DNA from: Phytophthora colocasiae
Taxonomy: Eukaryota > Oomycota > Peronosporomycetes > Peronosporales > Peronosporaceae
Assembly (NCBI GenBank): GCA_018806915.1
Contig: JAGKQI010000038.1
Location: 1 to 64,000, forward strand
DNA: 64,000 nucleotides
Direction: 5' to 3'
Part shown: positions 10,524 to 21,398 of the stretch, one piece after another
Layout of the letters: each line of letters begins with the position of its first letter
Numbering within the stretch: position 1 is the first letter of the stretch
Notes under the pieces: generated by a model
The model's database searches: none
What the model was told of the DNA's origin: nothing
The model's input: only the letters and a program-made list of their open reading frames with translations
Program-made: the position numbers and the translations under genes

Positions 10524-12843
10524 CCACGACCAGTGATTTAGAATATTGCATCCTTAGATGCAATTAAAAACCTTCTCTCCTGCACATTAACGAAACCGAA
10601 GTAGCAACTGAAACTTGGTCGCAGCACTTTTGTTACAAGCCGACATTGTTATACCCAACAGAGCAAACAATAAGCTATCTTACAGCGAGTAATGAGTGAT
10701 TCATTTGGTGAAAGAGGGAGCTCAGCTGGAAGCAACTTTCCTGTCCGGGGTTTGACAAGATTTGATTGGGCCATGCAGAAAAAAACTAAGAGTTGCGATA
10801 AATGTCAGAAAGTAGAAACCTATTCTGGTGAACGAACTAATCGATATCAAAGTGAGATCGTCGAATGTATCCAAATGAATACCTCAACGGTGTTTACGCT
10901 CGAACCGATCTCGCGAAAGTATCTCGTTCCGACAAGGTTTTTCGGGTATACTAAATCAATGCTATTTTGGTCCTTTGAACAGCACACGCTTGTAATAACT
11001 GGATCTGCAAAACTTCTCATATGTAGAAATGTATGTGGCGACGGTCTATGATCCACAACGATAACCTCCTGGTGGTCAATCCAGAGATTACCAAAGCTTT
11101 ACCAGCATTACCATGCCATGGTAATAGACACAAGCTTTGTCTCTGCTTTGGACTGATATAGCGATTATCAAATCACAATAAAATAGTCACTTTTGAGTAA
11201 AATAAAGAAAAGGTCACCAAGAAAAGGTTCTCAAGAACAAATCCTGAACTGTCGCTTCTGACTACACCAATCAAAGCGTGTCAGGATCTCGGAGATGCAC
11301 TCGGATTGGCTGGGAGATCTTGGACTTCTAAACATAGAATCCAAACGATCTTCGCGCGCGAAATGTGGACTTCAACGTCCAAGCTTTCGCCCAGTGTCTT
11401 CGCTTTTGAATGAGTCAGCCAATCAGAATGCATTCCGAAATCCTGACACGCTTGATTGGCTCGTAAGCTTCAACCCCCTGCCATTCATCTTGGCTCCAGT
11501 CAAGTGAGATGCAGCGATAGCGATCTCAAACGCGCCAAAATGCAAACCCAGATTCATTTCCAAATTTTCCTGGATCTGCACGGACCCTCCCACGACACGA
11601 GTCGCAGTACGTGCCAGCCGCCGTAAAACACCCGCCTCCTCCAGCTAACTGATCGCTGCCAGCCGAGCTATGATCACTGCTTCCTCCGTACACCACGTCG
11701 ATCCACGCTCTTCGGGACATGATGCTCGCAACACCGCCGAAGAATTATCCGCAACCTATTGGCATCCACAACGGGACGAGACGCTATACATTAAAGTGAA
11801 TCCATGCTATTCTGCCATGCTGTCCGCGGCAACGATCACGACTCGCCATCGATCACCATGCGCAATGGTTCTGCCGATTGGCTGCAGCCACCTCGCCGGT
11901 ACCACGCTTCGTGGAATCGATGCTCGCTGCTTGCAACAAACCATCGAGCATTTCTTCGGCGATGCTGCTGGGTACTTCCTCACGGAAAACGAGCTGCGTT
12001 GATCTAGAAATGAGTCTCAGTGGGCAACCTCAAACGCAACAAGCGGGCGAGATCTCGATGATGACTACAAGGCTTATACTGTTTTCGTGCTATCAGCACG
12101 CTTTCTCTCCAGTTGCTCTGGTAAGCACTGCTTATGCTATGTTGTGCCATATATCAACCACGTGCTGCAAACAATGGCTTGATTCGTGTTGTTGATTTCC
12201 GCTGAAGCGATTCGTACCAAATGTGTTGACTCAGTGAGCTGCGTGACTCCTCGCCCCCGTCCTCTCTCCTCCACCTACACCCCAAACACCACCCACCACG
12301 ACGATGTGGAGCCTCTACTTGCCAGATGATGTTGTACAACACCGTACCGGGTTGGTCGTCTTTAAATTGGAGTGTTAAACGTTGCAGCCGAGATCGATCG
12401 TGGTGTGTGAGCCTGCTTGTGTGCCGCGGCACCTGAGCGCGCAGTACGGTATTGCTTGTTAGTTAGGGTGGTCGAGATGCAGTAGCGTTAATTATCGATT
12501 CGCGTGCATTCAACATGATTATTTTTCACGGGTCATCAACACGCAGTTTTTTTATCGTATTTAACAAAATCCATCAGGAAGAGTAAGACTGAATTGTCGA
12601 ACAGTGCTTAGTTTAGATGTCCCGCTCACTCTGTAGGCCCTCATTTGCATTACCCGCGGTGCCAGACATAGCCCAATGTCACGGACCACAAACGCACTCA
12701 GCTTAGGGGCTCGAATGCGCCCCATGCACCGTGTTGGGGTTGAGTGAAGTGGCTACAGGACGGCAAAGGCGTTGCGTGGGTGATGGGTGTAATCAATGCA
12801 CCGAGCGAGTAAGATTTTTGTTGTTCTTAGCCACCGCCGTAAT
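10524..12843 (-). repeat. Repeat family copy C (inner right arm)
   Basis: Inverted relative to A and B. The inner edge is at 10524 and matches B to 9295. It carries the stem-loop at 11267-11459 and the tRNA-like block at about 12660-12770. It ends at the TTCTTAGCCACCG motif near 12843, where copies A and D instead continue through a palindromic TAGCCACC motif into the piggyBac 3' flank. Compared with D it holds many one- or two-base insertions. No intact gene. Confidence 0.8.
11267..11459. repeat. Stem-loop with ~40-bp inverted ends in copy C
   Basis: Same unit as at 5196-5382, in the opposite orientation, with several single-base insertions. The ends read CCAATCAAAGCGTGTCAGG and its inverted partner ..CCTGACACGCTTGATTGG. 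Confidence 0.7.
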
Positions 12844-14777
12844 GGCGCGACGCTACGGCATTGATTCCTGGCGTAGGCGCCAGGGGAAACATCTTAGTTG
12901 GGCAATGTATAAATAGTGATCGAATGTCGATTTGTTGATGGCTATAGGGTTAGGATGCTCAGACAAATCGATCTGTGCAAGGATTTTGTTGGCTTAACTT
13001 ATCCTCAACATTCAAGTATACGTTGTTAAATTTAATCGTCGAGTGAATCAATGTATTGAAGCGCAAACGTAGCTTGTAATATCAAAGTGAAACGTGATAA
13101 CAATTCATCACTTTATATATCGGTAGGTGTTTTGTTAAATGAAGATATCAATGCATGTATTGATAGCTCTATCACACATAACATCCATTAAAAGCGAAAG
13201 TAAGGAGATTATGTTTGTTTGTGGTGCTGTAGCTCTAGGTTGGGTCATCCAACCCTGTGGTAGAACAGAATAATGTAGGGACCGAAGTTCAGCATTATTG
13301 GGAGTATTTCGAGCAAAAGCTGTAAGAAGATGATACAGCAACTCAATGCCAACCCTATGTGGATACATGTTGCATTTCACGATTTCTGTTTTTAGCCAAA
13401 AAATGCATTCCGCTTCTCCACTCAGGCACAACGCGCATCTAGATGGCGACATCGTTTTCTATTTTATATAATAACTCTGTCAGAGTTCCTGAGTCTTTCA
13501 AGCAATCAAAATTGCTGATGCTGTGTACTGTTCTAAGGTGGTAGTTGCCGTGGTGCTTTACCACGATGCTGATGTTACTGTGTACTGTTCTAAGTGGTAG
13601 TAGCTGCTGTGGCGCTTTACCATGGTACAGGAGTTCATTCAAAACCGCAAAAGAAGCAACAGGAGAACTTTGCGTTTACGAAACCAGCTATGCTCGCTGG
13701 GCGTTACCCTCAGCGCGAGCAGATCGCAGCGACATTGGGGCTCAACGCAACACCGGCACTAGCGGCGCTGGGTTCAGCGCTGAAAAATAGAAGCACAACT
13801 TGGGGTTAAAGTTTTCTTTCTTTACAGTAAAATATAAACGGCCGCCGCCTATACACGACGTCCTTCTCAACGCTTATGACAGAAGCTCGTCCTTATAGTG
13901 AAGCGTCCGGATTCGAGTCCCCTAATCGGCTGGGAAACCATAGGGCGAATTCTGGATCCGGTCATCAACGCCGTCCGTTCGCCATTAGCGTTAGATCTGA
14001 GAGACAGTGAGCCAAATCTCCGTTTGTCGGGATGTAATCTTCCTCAAATTACCAGCCCAAGCGAAGCTCGTAAGGAGCCTCCAGCTTCTGGAAAGCGCCG
14101 TTACTGGTGGCTTCCCGAGGATAGGACTCATTGTTGCTAAAGGTGATTCGCCACATCGTAAACTATACATGTCCATATCAACAGATGAAATTTCGTACCG
14201 TAAAAGACACAATGGGTCATGGCTATTGAATTTATTTTTGGAACTCACAACTCCAATATTTACATGATGGCAAAAGAAAGGGTTAACCTGCATGTCCATT
14301 TGACAAATACATATTTGACATTTAGGCGAATTGAGTTCTATTAGTCTGCATAAGCCGACGTTCTCCCTCAGTGTCCTTTTGCTAGGTCAGTCAGCATTCC
14401 ATTGAATTACCGGTCAATCTCAAGTTACAGGGTTCGTCTGTGAACCGAATTCAGAGCTCTGCCTAACATAAGTTGAATCGATGAGCCGGGGCCCTGGGAC
14501 CAAGTGCAAGCGGTCACGATAAAATGGCAGCAGGTGCAGGGGCACGAACCCTTAGTATCACATCAGCCGGGTAGTCAAAAACAAAACATAACCTACAGAT
14601 AATTACTCTACTACTAACGATTTGATATACGTAATATCGATGCCACGTTTTAAAAAGTTTTCAAATAAATGAATAATGATTTGTCGAACAACGTCCGATA
14701 GAACATTTGGAGGTGGAGCTACGTTTTACGGCGACTGATACCTGCAAGTTTTTCTTTATGCGGTTCGCTTAATTTTA
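12844..14777. other. Gene-free stretch between copy C and the DOT1-like gene
   Basis: No intact gene. It holds a local duplication at 13516-13625 and several 60-100-codon ORFs without recognised domains (for example about 13594-13809 + and 13991-14299 -). Probably decayed coding or repeat sequence. Confidence 0.4.
13516..13625. repeat. Two-copy tandem duplication, period about 55 bp
   Basis: The block CTGTGTACTGTTCTAAGGTGG...GGTGCTTTACCA is repeated once with small changes. It overlaps short ORFs on both strands, which therefore contain internal repeats. No function is inferred. Confidence 0.6.
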
Positions 14778-15752
14778 TCAGTAGAAACCATACTGGTTCT
14801 GCCTTCTGCGCGCAACCCGGTAGCTTAAAGCGCGTCTTATCAGCGGGTTTTTACGTAGGTTTACGCTTCGAGTACCAGTACACGCAACATTTTTTTGATG
14901 ACCATGAGACGGAGACTTTAATGGGGTCGGATATTTCCACAGAGAGCAAAATAGGCGTTTACATCCCGGACGATGGCGAACGCAAACCCTTTCCGTAACA
15001 ACAATTACCACCAAGTTTGGCAACGAAGTCGCAATTCCTTCCACGGCGGTGTTACTTGTCGGATCGAACACAAGATTATTTGCATACAAGATGGTTGCAC
15101 GCTCCACCTCAGTATAGATTTTTCTGTCCAGCGATCTTATATCAGCATGATGTACCTTGACATTCCTGAGCCTCGGGTATCGAGACGTGTTACTACAAAG
15201 CAAAGTGGTTGCAATTTGAGCCAAATTTTGCTGCAGCTCAATCCCAATACACGACCCAACTTCAGTTTCGAGAGCAACTTGAGCCACAATATTCCCAACC
15301 CCAGATCCGAAATCCACGAAGACATCCGTAGATTGTAGATCAGGAATTGTGGTGAGAATATCGGAAACACCAGTAGGAGTCACTTCACCAGTGTGGTGGT
15401 CAGGTGAATTAATCGCGAGTCGTGGCACAAAAGAAAATATCTTCGAGATCATGAGGTGTAGACCCATTCGTGCGTTTACGTTGGCGCTCGCAATGACTCG
15501 GTCGGTTGCTTGAACACCAGTGAAGCGTCTGGGAAATCCATTTAAGTTCGTGCCGTACGTTCGTTTGAGCGTCTTTAGCCTGATCTGGAGTTGACGCTGG
15601 GTTTTACTGCTAAATGGCATTCCCAGCCACACGTGCCGCCAGGATATTCTTCGTCTTGCATCTAGTTCAGCCTTGGCTAGTCGGTATAGTAGCAAATCTT
15701 CTTCGTCGGAAAAATCAGCCATCGCTTGATCAAGTAAAATAGCAACTGACAT
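14778..15752 (-). CDS. SANT-like plus DOT1-like histone methyltransferase, 3' end probably frameshifted
   Basis: The ORF has 324 codons. Residues ~11-60 form a SANT/Myb-like helical module with spaced Trp/Leu and the basic end LKTLKRTYG. Residues ~115-240 resemble the DOT1 class of SAM-dependent lysine methyltransferases: motif I VDFGSGVGNIVAQVA, an acidic post-I GIEL, and the catalytic-loop-like YANNLVFD. A Cys/His segment (CVRHRPGCKRLFC) follows. Known DOT1 enzymes methylate histone H3 K79; the substrate here is an inference. Near 14934 the expected beta-strand tail (IKVSVSWS) lies in another frame and ends at a TAA near 14851, so this copy seems to have lost one base. It lies between repeat copies C and D, 105 bp from the edge of D, suggesting capture by, or residence in, a mobile region. 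The start could also be the second Met at residue 11. Confidence 0.65.
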   Translation of the reverse strand: MSVAILLDQAMADFSDEEDLLLYRLAKAELDARRRISWRHVWLGMPFSSKTQRQLQIRLKTLKRTYGTNLNGFPRRFTGVQATDRVIASANVNARMGLHLMISKIFSFVPRLAINSPDHHTGEVTPTGVSDILTTIPDLQSTDVFVDFGSGVGNIVAQVALETEVGSCIGIELQQNLAQIATTLLCSNTSRYPRLRNVKVHHADIRSLDRKIYTEVERATILYANNLVFDPTSNTAVEGIATSLPNLVVIVVTERVCVRHRPGCKRLFCSLWKYPTPLKSPSHGHQKNVACTGTRSVNLRKNPLIRRALSYRVARRRQNQYGFY

Positions 15753-15857
15753 AGTCTAATAAAGATATTTGGTCTTTTGAGAAAAAAGAACCGCCACAAT
15801 AAAAATGTGGAGCTAAACATTTATTTAAATAGTACATATTTACTTTTGTTTTTGGCA

Positions 15858-17988
15858 AAGCGATTATCAAAGCACAATAAATAGTCACTTTTGAGTAAAA
15901 TAAAGAAAAGTTCACCAGAAAAGGTTCTTCAAGACAAATCCTGAACTGTCGCTTGACTACACCACTCAGCGTGTCAGGATCTCGGAATGCACTCGGATTG
16001 GCTGGGAGATCTTGGACTTCAACATAGAATCCAAACGATCTTCGCGCGCGAAATGTGGACTTCAACGTCCAAGCTTTCGCCCAGTGTCTTCGCTTTTGAA
16101 TGAGTCAGCCAATCAGAATGCATTCCGAAATCCTGACACGCTGATTGATCGTAGCTTCAACCCCACATTCATCTTGGCCCAGTCAAGTGAGATGCAGCGA
16201 TAGCGATCTCAAACGCGCCAAAAATGCAAACCCAGTTCATTTCCAAATTTTCCTGGATCTGCACGGACCCTCCCCACGACACGAGTCGCAGTACCGCCAG
16301 CCGCCGTAAAACACCCGCCTCCTCCAGCTAACTGATCACAGTCGAGCTATGATCCTGCTCTCCGTACACCACGTCGATCCACGCTCTTCGACATGATGCT
16401 CGCAACACTGCTGAAGAATTATCCACCTATTGGCATCCACAACGGACGAGACGCTATACATTAAAGTGAACCATGCCATCTGCCATGCTGTCCGCGGCAA
16501 CGATCACGACTCGCCATCGATCACCATGCGCAATGGTTCTGCCGATTGGCTGCAGCCACCTGCCGGTACCACCTTCGTGGAATGATGCTCGCTGCTTGCA
16601 ACAAACCATCGAGCATTTCTTCGGCGATGCTGCGGTACTCCTCACGGAAAACGAGCTGCTTGATCTAGAATGAGTATGTGGGCAACCTCAAACGCAACAA
16701 GGGCGAGATCTCGATGATGACTACAAGGCTTATACTGTTTTCGTGCTATCAGCACGCTTTCCTCCAGTTGCTCTGGTAAGCACTGTTGTGCCATATCAAC
16801 CACGTGCTGCAACAATGGCTATTCGTGTTGTTGATTTCGCTGAAGGATTCGTACCAAATGTGTTGACCGGTGAGCTGGTGACTCCTCGCCCCCGTCCTCT
16901 CCTCCACTCCACACCTCAAACACCACCACCACGACGATGTGAGCCTCTACTTGCCAGGATGTTGTACAAGACTGTACCGGGTTGGTCGTCTTTAAATTGA
17001 GTGTTAAACGTTGCAGCCGAGACCGATCGTGGTGTGAGCTCTGCTTGTGCCGCACTGAGAGTACGGTATTGCTGTTAGTTAGGTGGTCGAGATGCAGTAG
17101 CGTTAATTATCAATTCATGTGCATTCAACATGATTATTTTTTTCACGGGTCATCAACGCAGTTTTTTATCGTATTTACAAAATCCATCAGAAGAGTAAGA
17201 CTGAATTGTCGAACAGTGCTTAGGTTTAGATGTCCCGCTCACCTGTAGGCTCATTTGCTTACCCGCGGTGCCAGACATAGCCCAATGTCACGGACCACAA
17301 CGCACTCAGCTTAGGGGCTCGAATGCGCCCCATGCACCGTGTTGGGGTTGGTGAAGTGGCTACGGGACGGCAAAGGGTTGCGTGGTGATAGGTGTAATCA
17401 ATGCACCGAGCGGTAAATTTTTTGTTGTTCTTAGCCACCGTAATGTCACTAAGGTGGCTAAAACATTGTGATACTTCTGATTCTTCTTACCATTTATACT
17501 GGATATAACCAGAAGTACTGTGCACGACTACATTGATGATGAAAAGCATCCGTAATGGTGGCCGCTAGATGGCGTAACTTGTAGGTGAGATGACGAAAAT
17601 CTTGATACTGGAGCAAACTTGACCCACTTGACATCTAAACAAACACATCAATGATGGCCAACTATTTCCCAGTCAACCCACTATAAATTTTGTCAGTATA
17701 CATTTTGGTGGGATAATAATTGTGCCACGACAAAATAAAAACAAATGATTGCTTCTGGACCAATAGTCTTGAATTAAGTATACAATGTAAACACAGCACT
17801 AATAATGGGTGCACTTCAGCTCTGTTCGCAAATACTTCCGAAACAACGATCCAGGACCTGGCCGCACAAGACTTTTCTTTCCGCAGCTTTCTCTCCGCAA
17901 CTATCAGAGGTTCTTTGAGCTTGTACAAGGTTGAAACTAATCGTAGGTTTCCTTTGCCAGAAAACAACTCGCTGGGCAAATAGAAACG
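15858..17988 (-). repeat. Repeat family copy D (outer right arm), contiguous with the piggyBac 3' end
   Basis: Inverted relative to A, and the cleaner of the pair. In gene orientation it begins in the last codons of the piggyBac-like ORF, continues through its 3' flank, the palindrome GTAATGTCACTAAGGTGGCTA near 17450, the tRNA-like block (17275-17375) and the stem-loop. It stops at 15858, where similarity to A, B and C is cut and the flank of the DOT1-like gene starts. This cut marks a breakpoint or insertion site. Confidence 0.8.
15962..16147. repeat. Stem-loop with ~40-bp inverted ends in copy D
   Basis: Same unit as at 5196-5382, in inverted orientation, with a slightly degraded left end (CCACTCAGCGTGTCAGG). 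Confidence 0.7.
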
Positions 17989-20015
17989 ATGGAATTTTTC
18001 CCAGCACGTAAGATCAGCATCAGGACACATGTAAGCCTTTGGTTTGTTGCTGAACACTCCACGACACAAACACACGTTGTGATTTCCGCAATAATCTGTT
18101 TTCAGTCGGCCATCGGTCCTCCCATCGACAAACAACACATCCTCTGCGCTTCGGCCACAATCCTTGAAAACCTGCCTCGATGCAACTGCTGTACAGTTCT
18201 TACGGGGACTTTCGTCACATTTCACCGACACGAATAGCTCTCGGGGACTAGTGTGAGTGTCAAATGCTTCCACTTGGTCCTCCAAACGCGTAGCCTCAAA
18301 CGCCATTCTGCTATCGCTTGGAGCATCTACCCACCTCCCCGATATTAATTCTGAAGCAAGTTCAATGACAAATGTCCTGTGCGAATCGCGTTGTTTTGCC
18401 ATATCAACCACACAACGGCGGGTGAGATAAGCATTTGATCTTGCAATATCGATCAGGGCCAACGCTAACTTCTTATGCCATTTTTGTAGGAATGTCCATC
18501 AGCGAGAGAAAACCGGGCACGAATTTGATCTAGACGATCCACCCCTTGCATGAACTGGTTGTATTGCTTCACGGCCACGGGTGCTACGAACGTTTGCGAA
18601 GTAGCTCCAACTTGGCGCTCGACATTAGTCACTCCAGATCCATCGGAATTAGACACAATTTGAACAACGCTACCGTCGCACCAAGATGCTGCCACTATTC
18701 CATGCTCGGCAGAAACTCCTTGGCGAAAATCGCCACGAGATGACTGTTGTTTATCCAGCATAGTGTGGCGCGGAAAATGTTTACTTGTTCCTCGAACCGT
18801 TCCACGTCCAGATAACCTCGCAGACGCAATGCTTGAAGTAATTGAATAGAGGTGTAGTAGTTGTCGGTATTGAGGACGCGATTTGAACCATAGATAGGTC
18901 GAGCCACCTCCAGTACAAGGCTCCGAATCGCAGAAACCTTCTCCGTGACCCATTCCTGTTGCAATCGCAATGCTTCATCCGTTGGTACTACCCCATCGAG
19001 TCGATCGGTGACGTCACTATTGCAATGCAATCTGTAGTTGATTGCTATCCATGATGTTGCGCAGCACAGCATATATAGTCGAAAGTGATATTTTGCCAGT
19101 CGGCTTCGTCGGATTGTAAACGATCATATGACGGCCGAACTTTGAACGACATGCTATAATGCTCTCGTCGAGAGCCACGTTACGACCAACTTCTATATAC
19201 CGACCACCAGTACATTTCAACAAATTAAGTAGCGGCCGGATTCGAGCAGCTGGATCGCGGTTTGTTGATGGAGGTACGGCAAGGAAGCAAAAACACTTTC
19301 GAACCAGTTTGAATCGTCGTAGGGGCATGATTTGTTCCAGTCCAGACGAAGTGCCATTTCCGATAATAATGTCTTCTGGTTGAACGCCCCAATAGTTGGC
19401 ATACTCACCCTTGTTGTTGATGCTCATGAAAAACAAAATCCCGATAAATTCCATCAGTTCAGCCAGAGTAACAGGCGGCTGCAGTTTTACACCCTTTACA
19501 ACTGCATAGGCGTTGGTTTCATTCACGACCTGGCGCCAGAAGTATAATGGGATATAGGCAAGAAAACTCGACGAAGCCGAATGGGTGAAGAGTCGCAGAG
19601 ATTCTGATCTCACTCGAGTCTTTGTTGATCCATCACTATGTGTGTAGAGATCGTCTGGAGCTTCCAATTCAAGTATCAGATCAAACTTCATGCTCTTTAT
19701 AGTTTCTACCTCACCAAGGCTAGTGGGAAGCGGAGGGTCTGGGTCGAACTCGCCAAAATTTTCCATCTCCACAAGGTCCTCGATTAGAGCATCAGGTGGG
19801 AGTGATTCTTCTTCTGGGACGGAAATTAATGATCTCGAAGTTGGTTTCGCTGTCGTTCGCGTTAGAGGCCTGTAGTTTTCAATACCGCGCCGGACAACGC
19901 CGATATCCAGTGAGTGGACTAGGTTTCTGGAACAAGCTATTAAATCAGCGAATATCGTACTCCATAGTCTTTTTTTGTTTGGACCGCTGACAAACTCGTC
20001 CAACCATGTATGAAT
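17662..20015 (-). pseudogene. piggyBac-type transposase (DDE_Tnp_1_7), frameshifted
   Basis: Three open segments in different frames together read as a piggyBac transposase. The first (about 20000-19017) has the YFWRQVVNETN region, MSINNKGEYANYWG, and LDESIIACRSKFGRHM with the first catalytic Asp. The second (19072-18695) has LNTDNYYTS with the second Asp. The third (18780-18465) has SWCDGS and QGVDRLDQ with the third Asp. After another frame change come IDIARSNAY and a Cys/His-rich C-terminal domain (CLCRGVF, AYMCP, CWEKFH) typical of the family. Coding similarity seems to stop near 17980, although the frame stays open to 17662. At least three frame changes make it unlikely to encode an active enzyme. 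Its 3' flank is repeat copy D. Confidence 0.88.
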
Positions 20016-20600
20016 TCCCCACTTGTGCTAAGATCGGCTTCAACGTCTTGGTTATCATCCATGATTCTTTTGCTGGTGAAAATGCGATCAAAATGTTTAG
20101 GTATAATTCGGAATTAGCGTCCAAGTCATCGTGATGTCCAGTATTGTTCCATTTCTCGCTTCCCCACGCGATCTACCATCTGGTTCGACTTCATGTTCAA
20201 CACCGCCTTGATTACCATCTAAAACGCCTTGTTCTATGCCCAGTACGCCATCACTGCCATCTCCGGGTTCGCCATCAGCTCGGATTGTCGCCAAACTGGG
20301 ATTGTTCTTCCATCTGCACGATACTATCTTCGTAATCATTGGGGACTTCCTGGTCTTGACGATATTCATCCACGTCAAGAACGTCTTCTTGTCCTAGAAC
20401 GCAATCAACAGAATTCTCATGATGATGCTCTTCGTGAGATCTGGACTTATGTTTGTCAATGCTGATACCACGAGCTCCAGGTGTGGGATTTACATTAACG
20501 TGTATGGCTTCATCTTGACAAGACGAGGGTTTATCACCACACCTACGCTCGGTTAAACAACTTTCACGAACGTCCAGAATAGATCCAGTCGAAACATTGT
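20016..20600 (-). pseudogene. Acidic N-terminal region of the piggyBac-like transposase, broken frames
   Basis: Upstream of the transposase core, minus-strand frames carry an Asp/Glu-rich, low-complexity stretch (for example DVDEYRQDQEVPNDYEDS and MEEQSQFGDN) with intervening stops. Acidic disordered N-termini are usual for piggyBac transposases, so this is read as the decayed N-terminus of the same gene. No start codon can be assigned. Confidence 0.45.
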
Positions 20601-21398
20601 CGTGAGCAGGAAAACACGGTCACGGTGTTCCATCAACACGAATCATTTGATCATTGAGGCTTCGATAGTAAAAGCACTAGTGAGTCTTCCCCAAGAAAAT
20701 AGTCTTCTCGATACCGGCTGGGTTTTCTACTCTGGTTTGACGTAGCGATAACGAGAATCAAGACTACCTCCTGCGCGGCGGTTTAGATGTCCATCCGTCT
20801 TGCCGAAGAACTCTCCATATCTCTTTGAACAAGGCAGTACCCTCTGCACATTTAACGAGGTTAGCAAATATTTCTTCTATGCTGGTGAAAAACACATAGT
20901 ATACCTCGCAACACCGCTTGCTTACTGTTTGCTCCAGTGCGGGATGGCAAATGTCGACGTTTTGCTAATTTACCGAATTAGCATCCAGATGCCGCTTTCT
21001 TGGTGGCATCACTCTTCCAAGTTGTTTTCCGAAGTGAGGGAGGAATATATCTGAAGAAGCCTGGCAACTGCTCGCTGGCCTGGCAGCTGCTCGCTAGAAC
21101 ATTAGTCATGTACCTACTTCGTAAGATATGCCGAAGATATCGCTGATACCACTCATGTTAGTAGCTGCGTTCAGCCAATCCGCTGGGGCGAGTGTCCTTT
21201 CGAATCGAATTCTCAGATGAAAATATTTTTTTTGGCCAATAGCAGAGCTTATTTGAAAGGCATCGATGGGGGCGTTTTGCTCCCATCTGTTTTGTAGCCA
21301 TCTTATCGGTTGCCGACCCTTCGAAATGGCTACACGTCGAAGGGAGCGTTTTGCTACCTTCCGTTTTCGATTGTCTTGAGTTTGTATAGTATACAAAG
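20601..21398. other. Gene-free junction between the piggyBac relic and the truncated CSA gene
   Basis: No gene recognised. It contains a two-copy ~19-bp repeat (CTGGCA.CTGCTCGCTGGC) near 21060-21098 and two related GTTTTGCT.CC blocks near 21270 and 21350. The missing 3' two-thirds of the CSA gene should lie here but does not, so this sequence is foreign to that gene. Confidence 0.5.

Noticed and set aside
13594..13809. ORF segment (YPQREQIAATLGLN...LKNRS) faintly like a homeodomain end
   Set aside because: The WFxNR core is missing and the match is confined to a few residues; chance resemblance is likely.
13890..13945. GGATTCGAGTCCC resembling a tRNA T-arm
   Set aside because: Flanking stems do not pair and no cloverleaf or A box at the right distance is visible.
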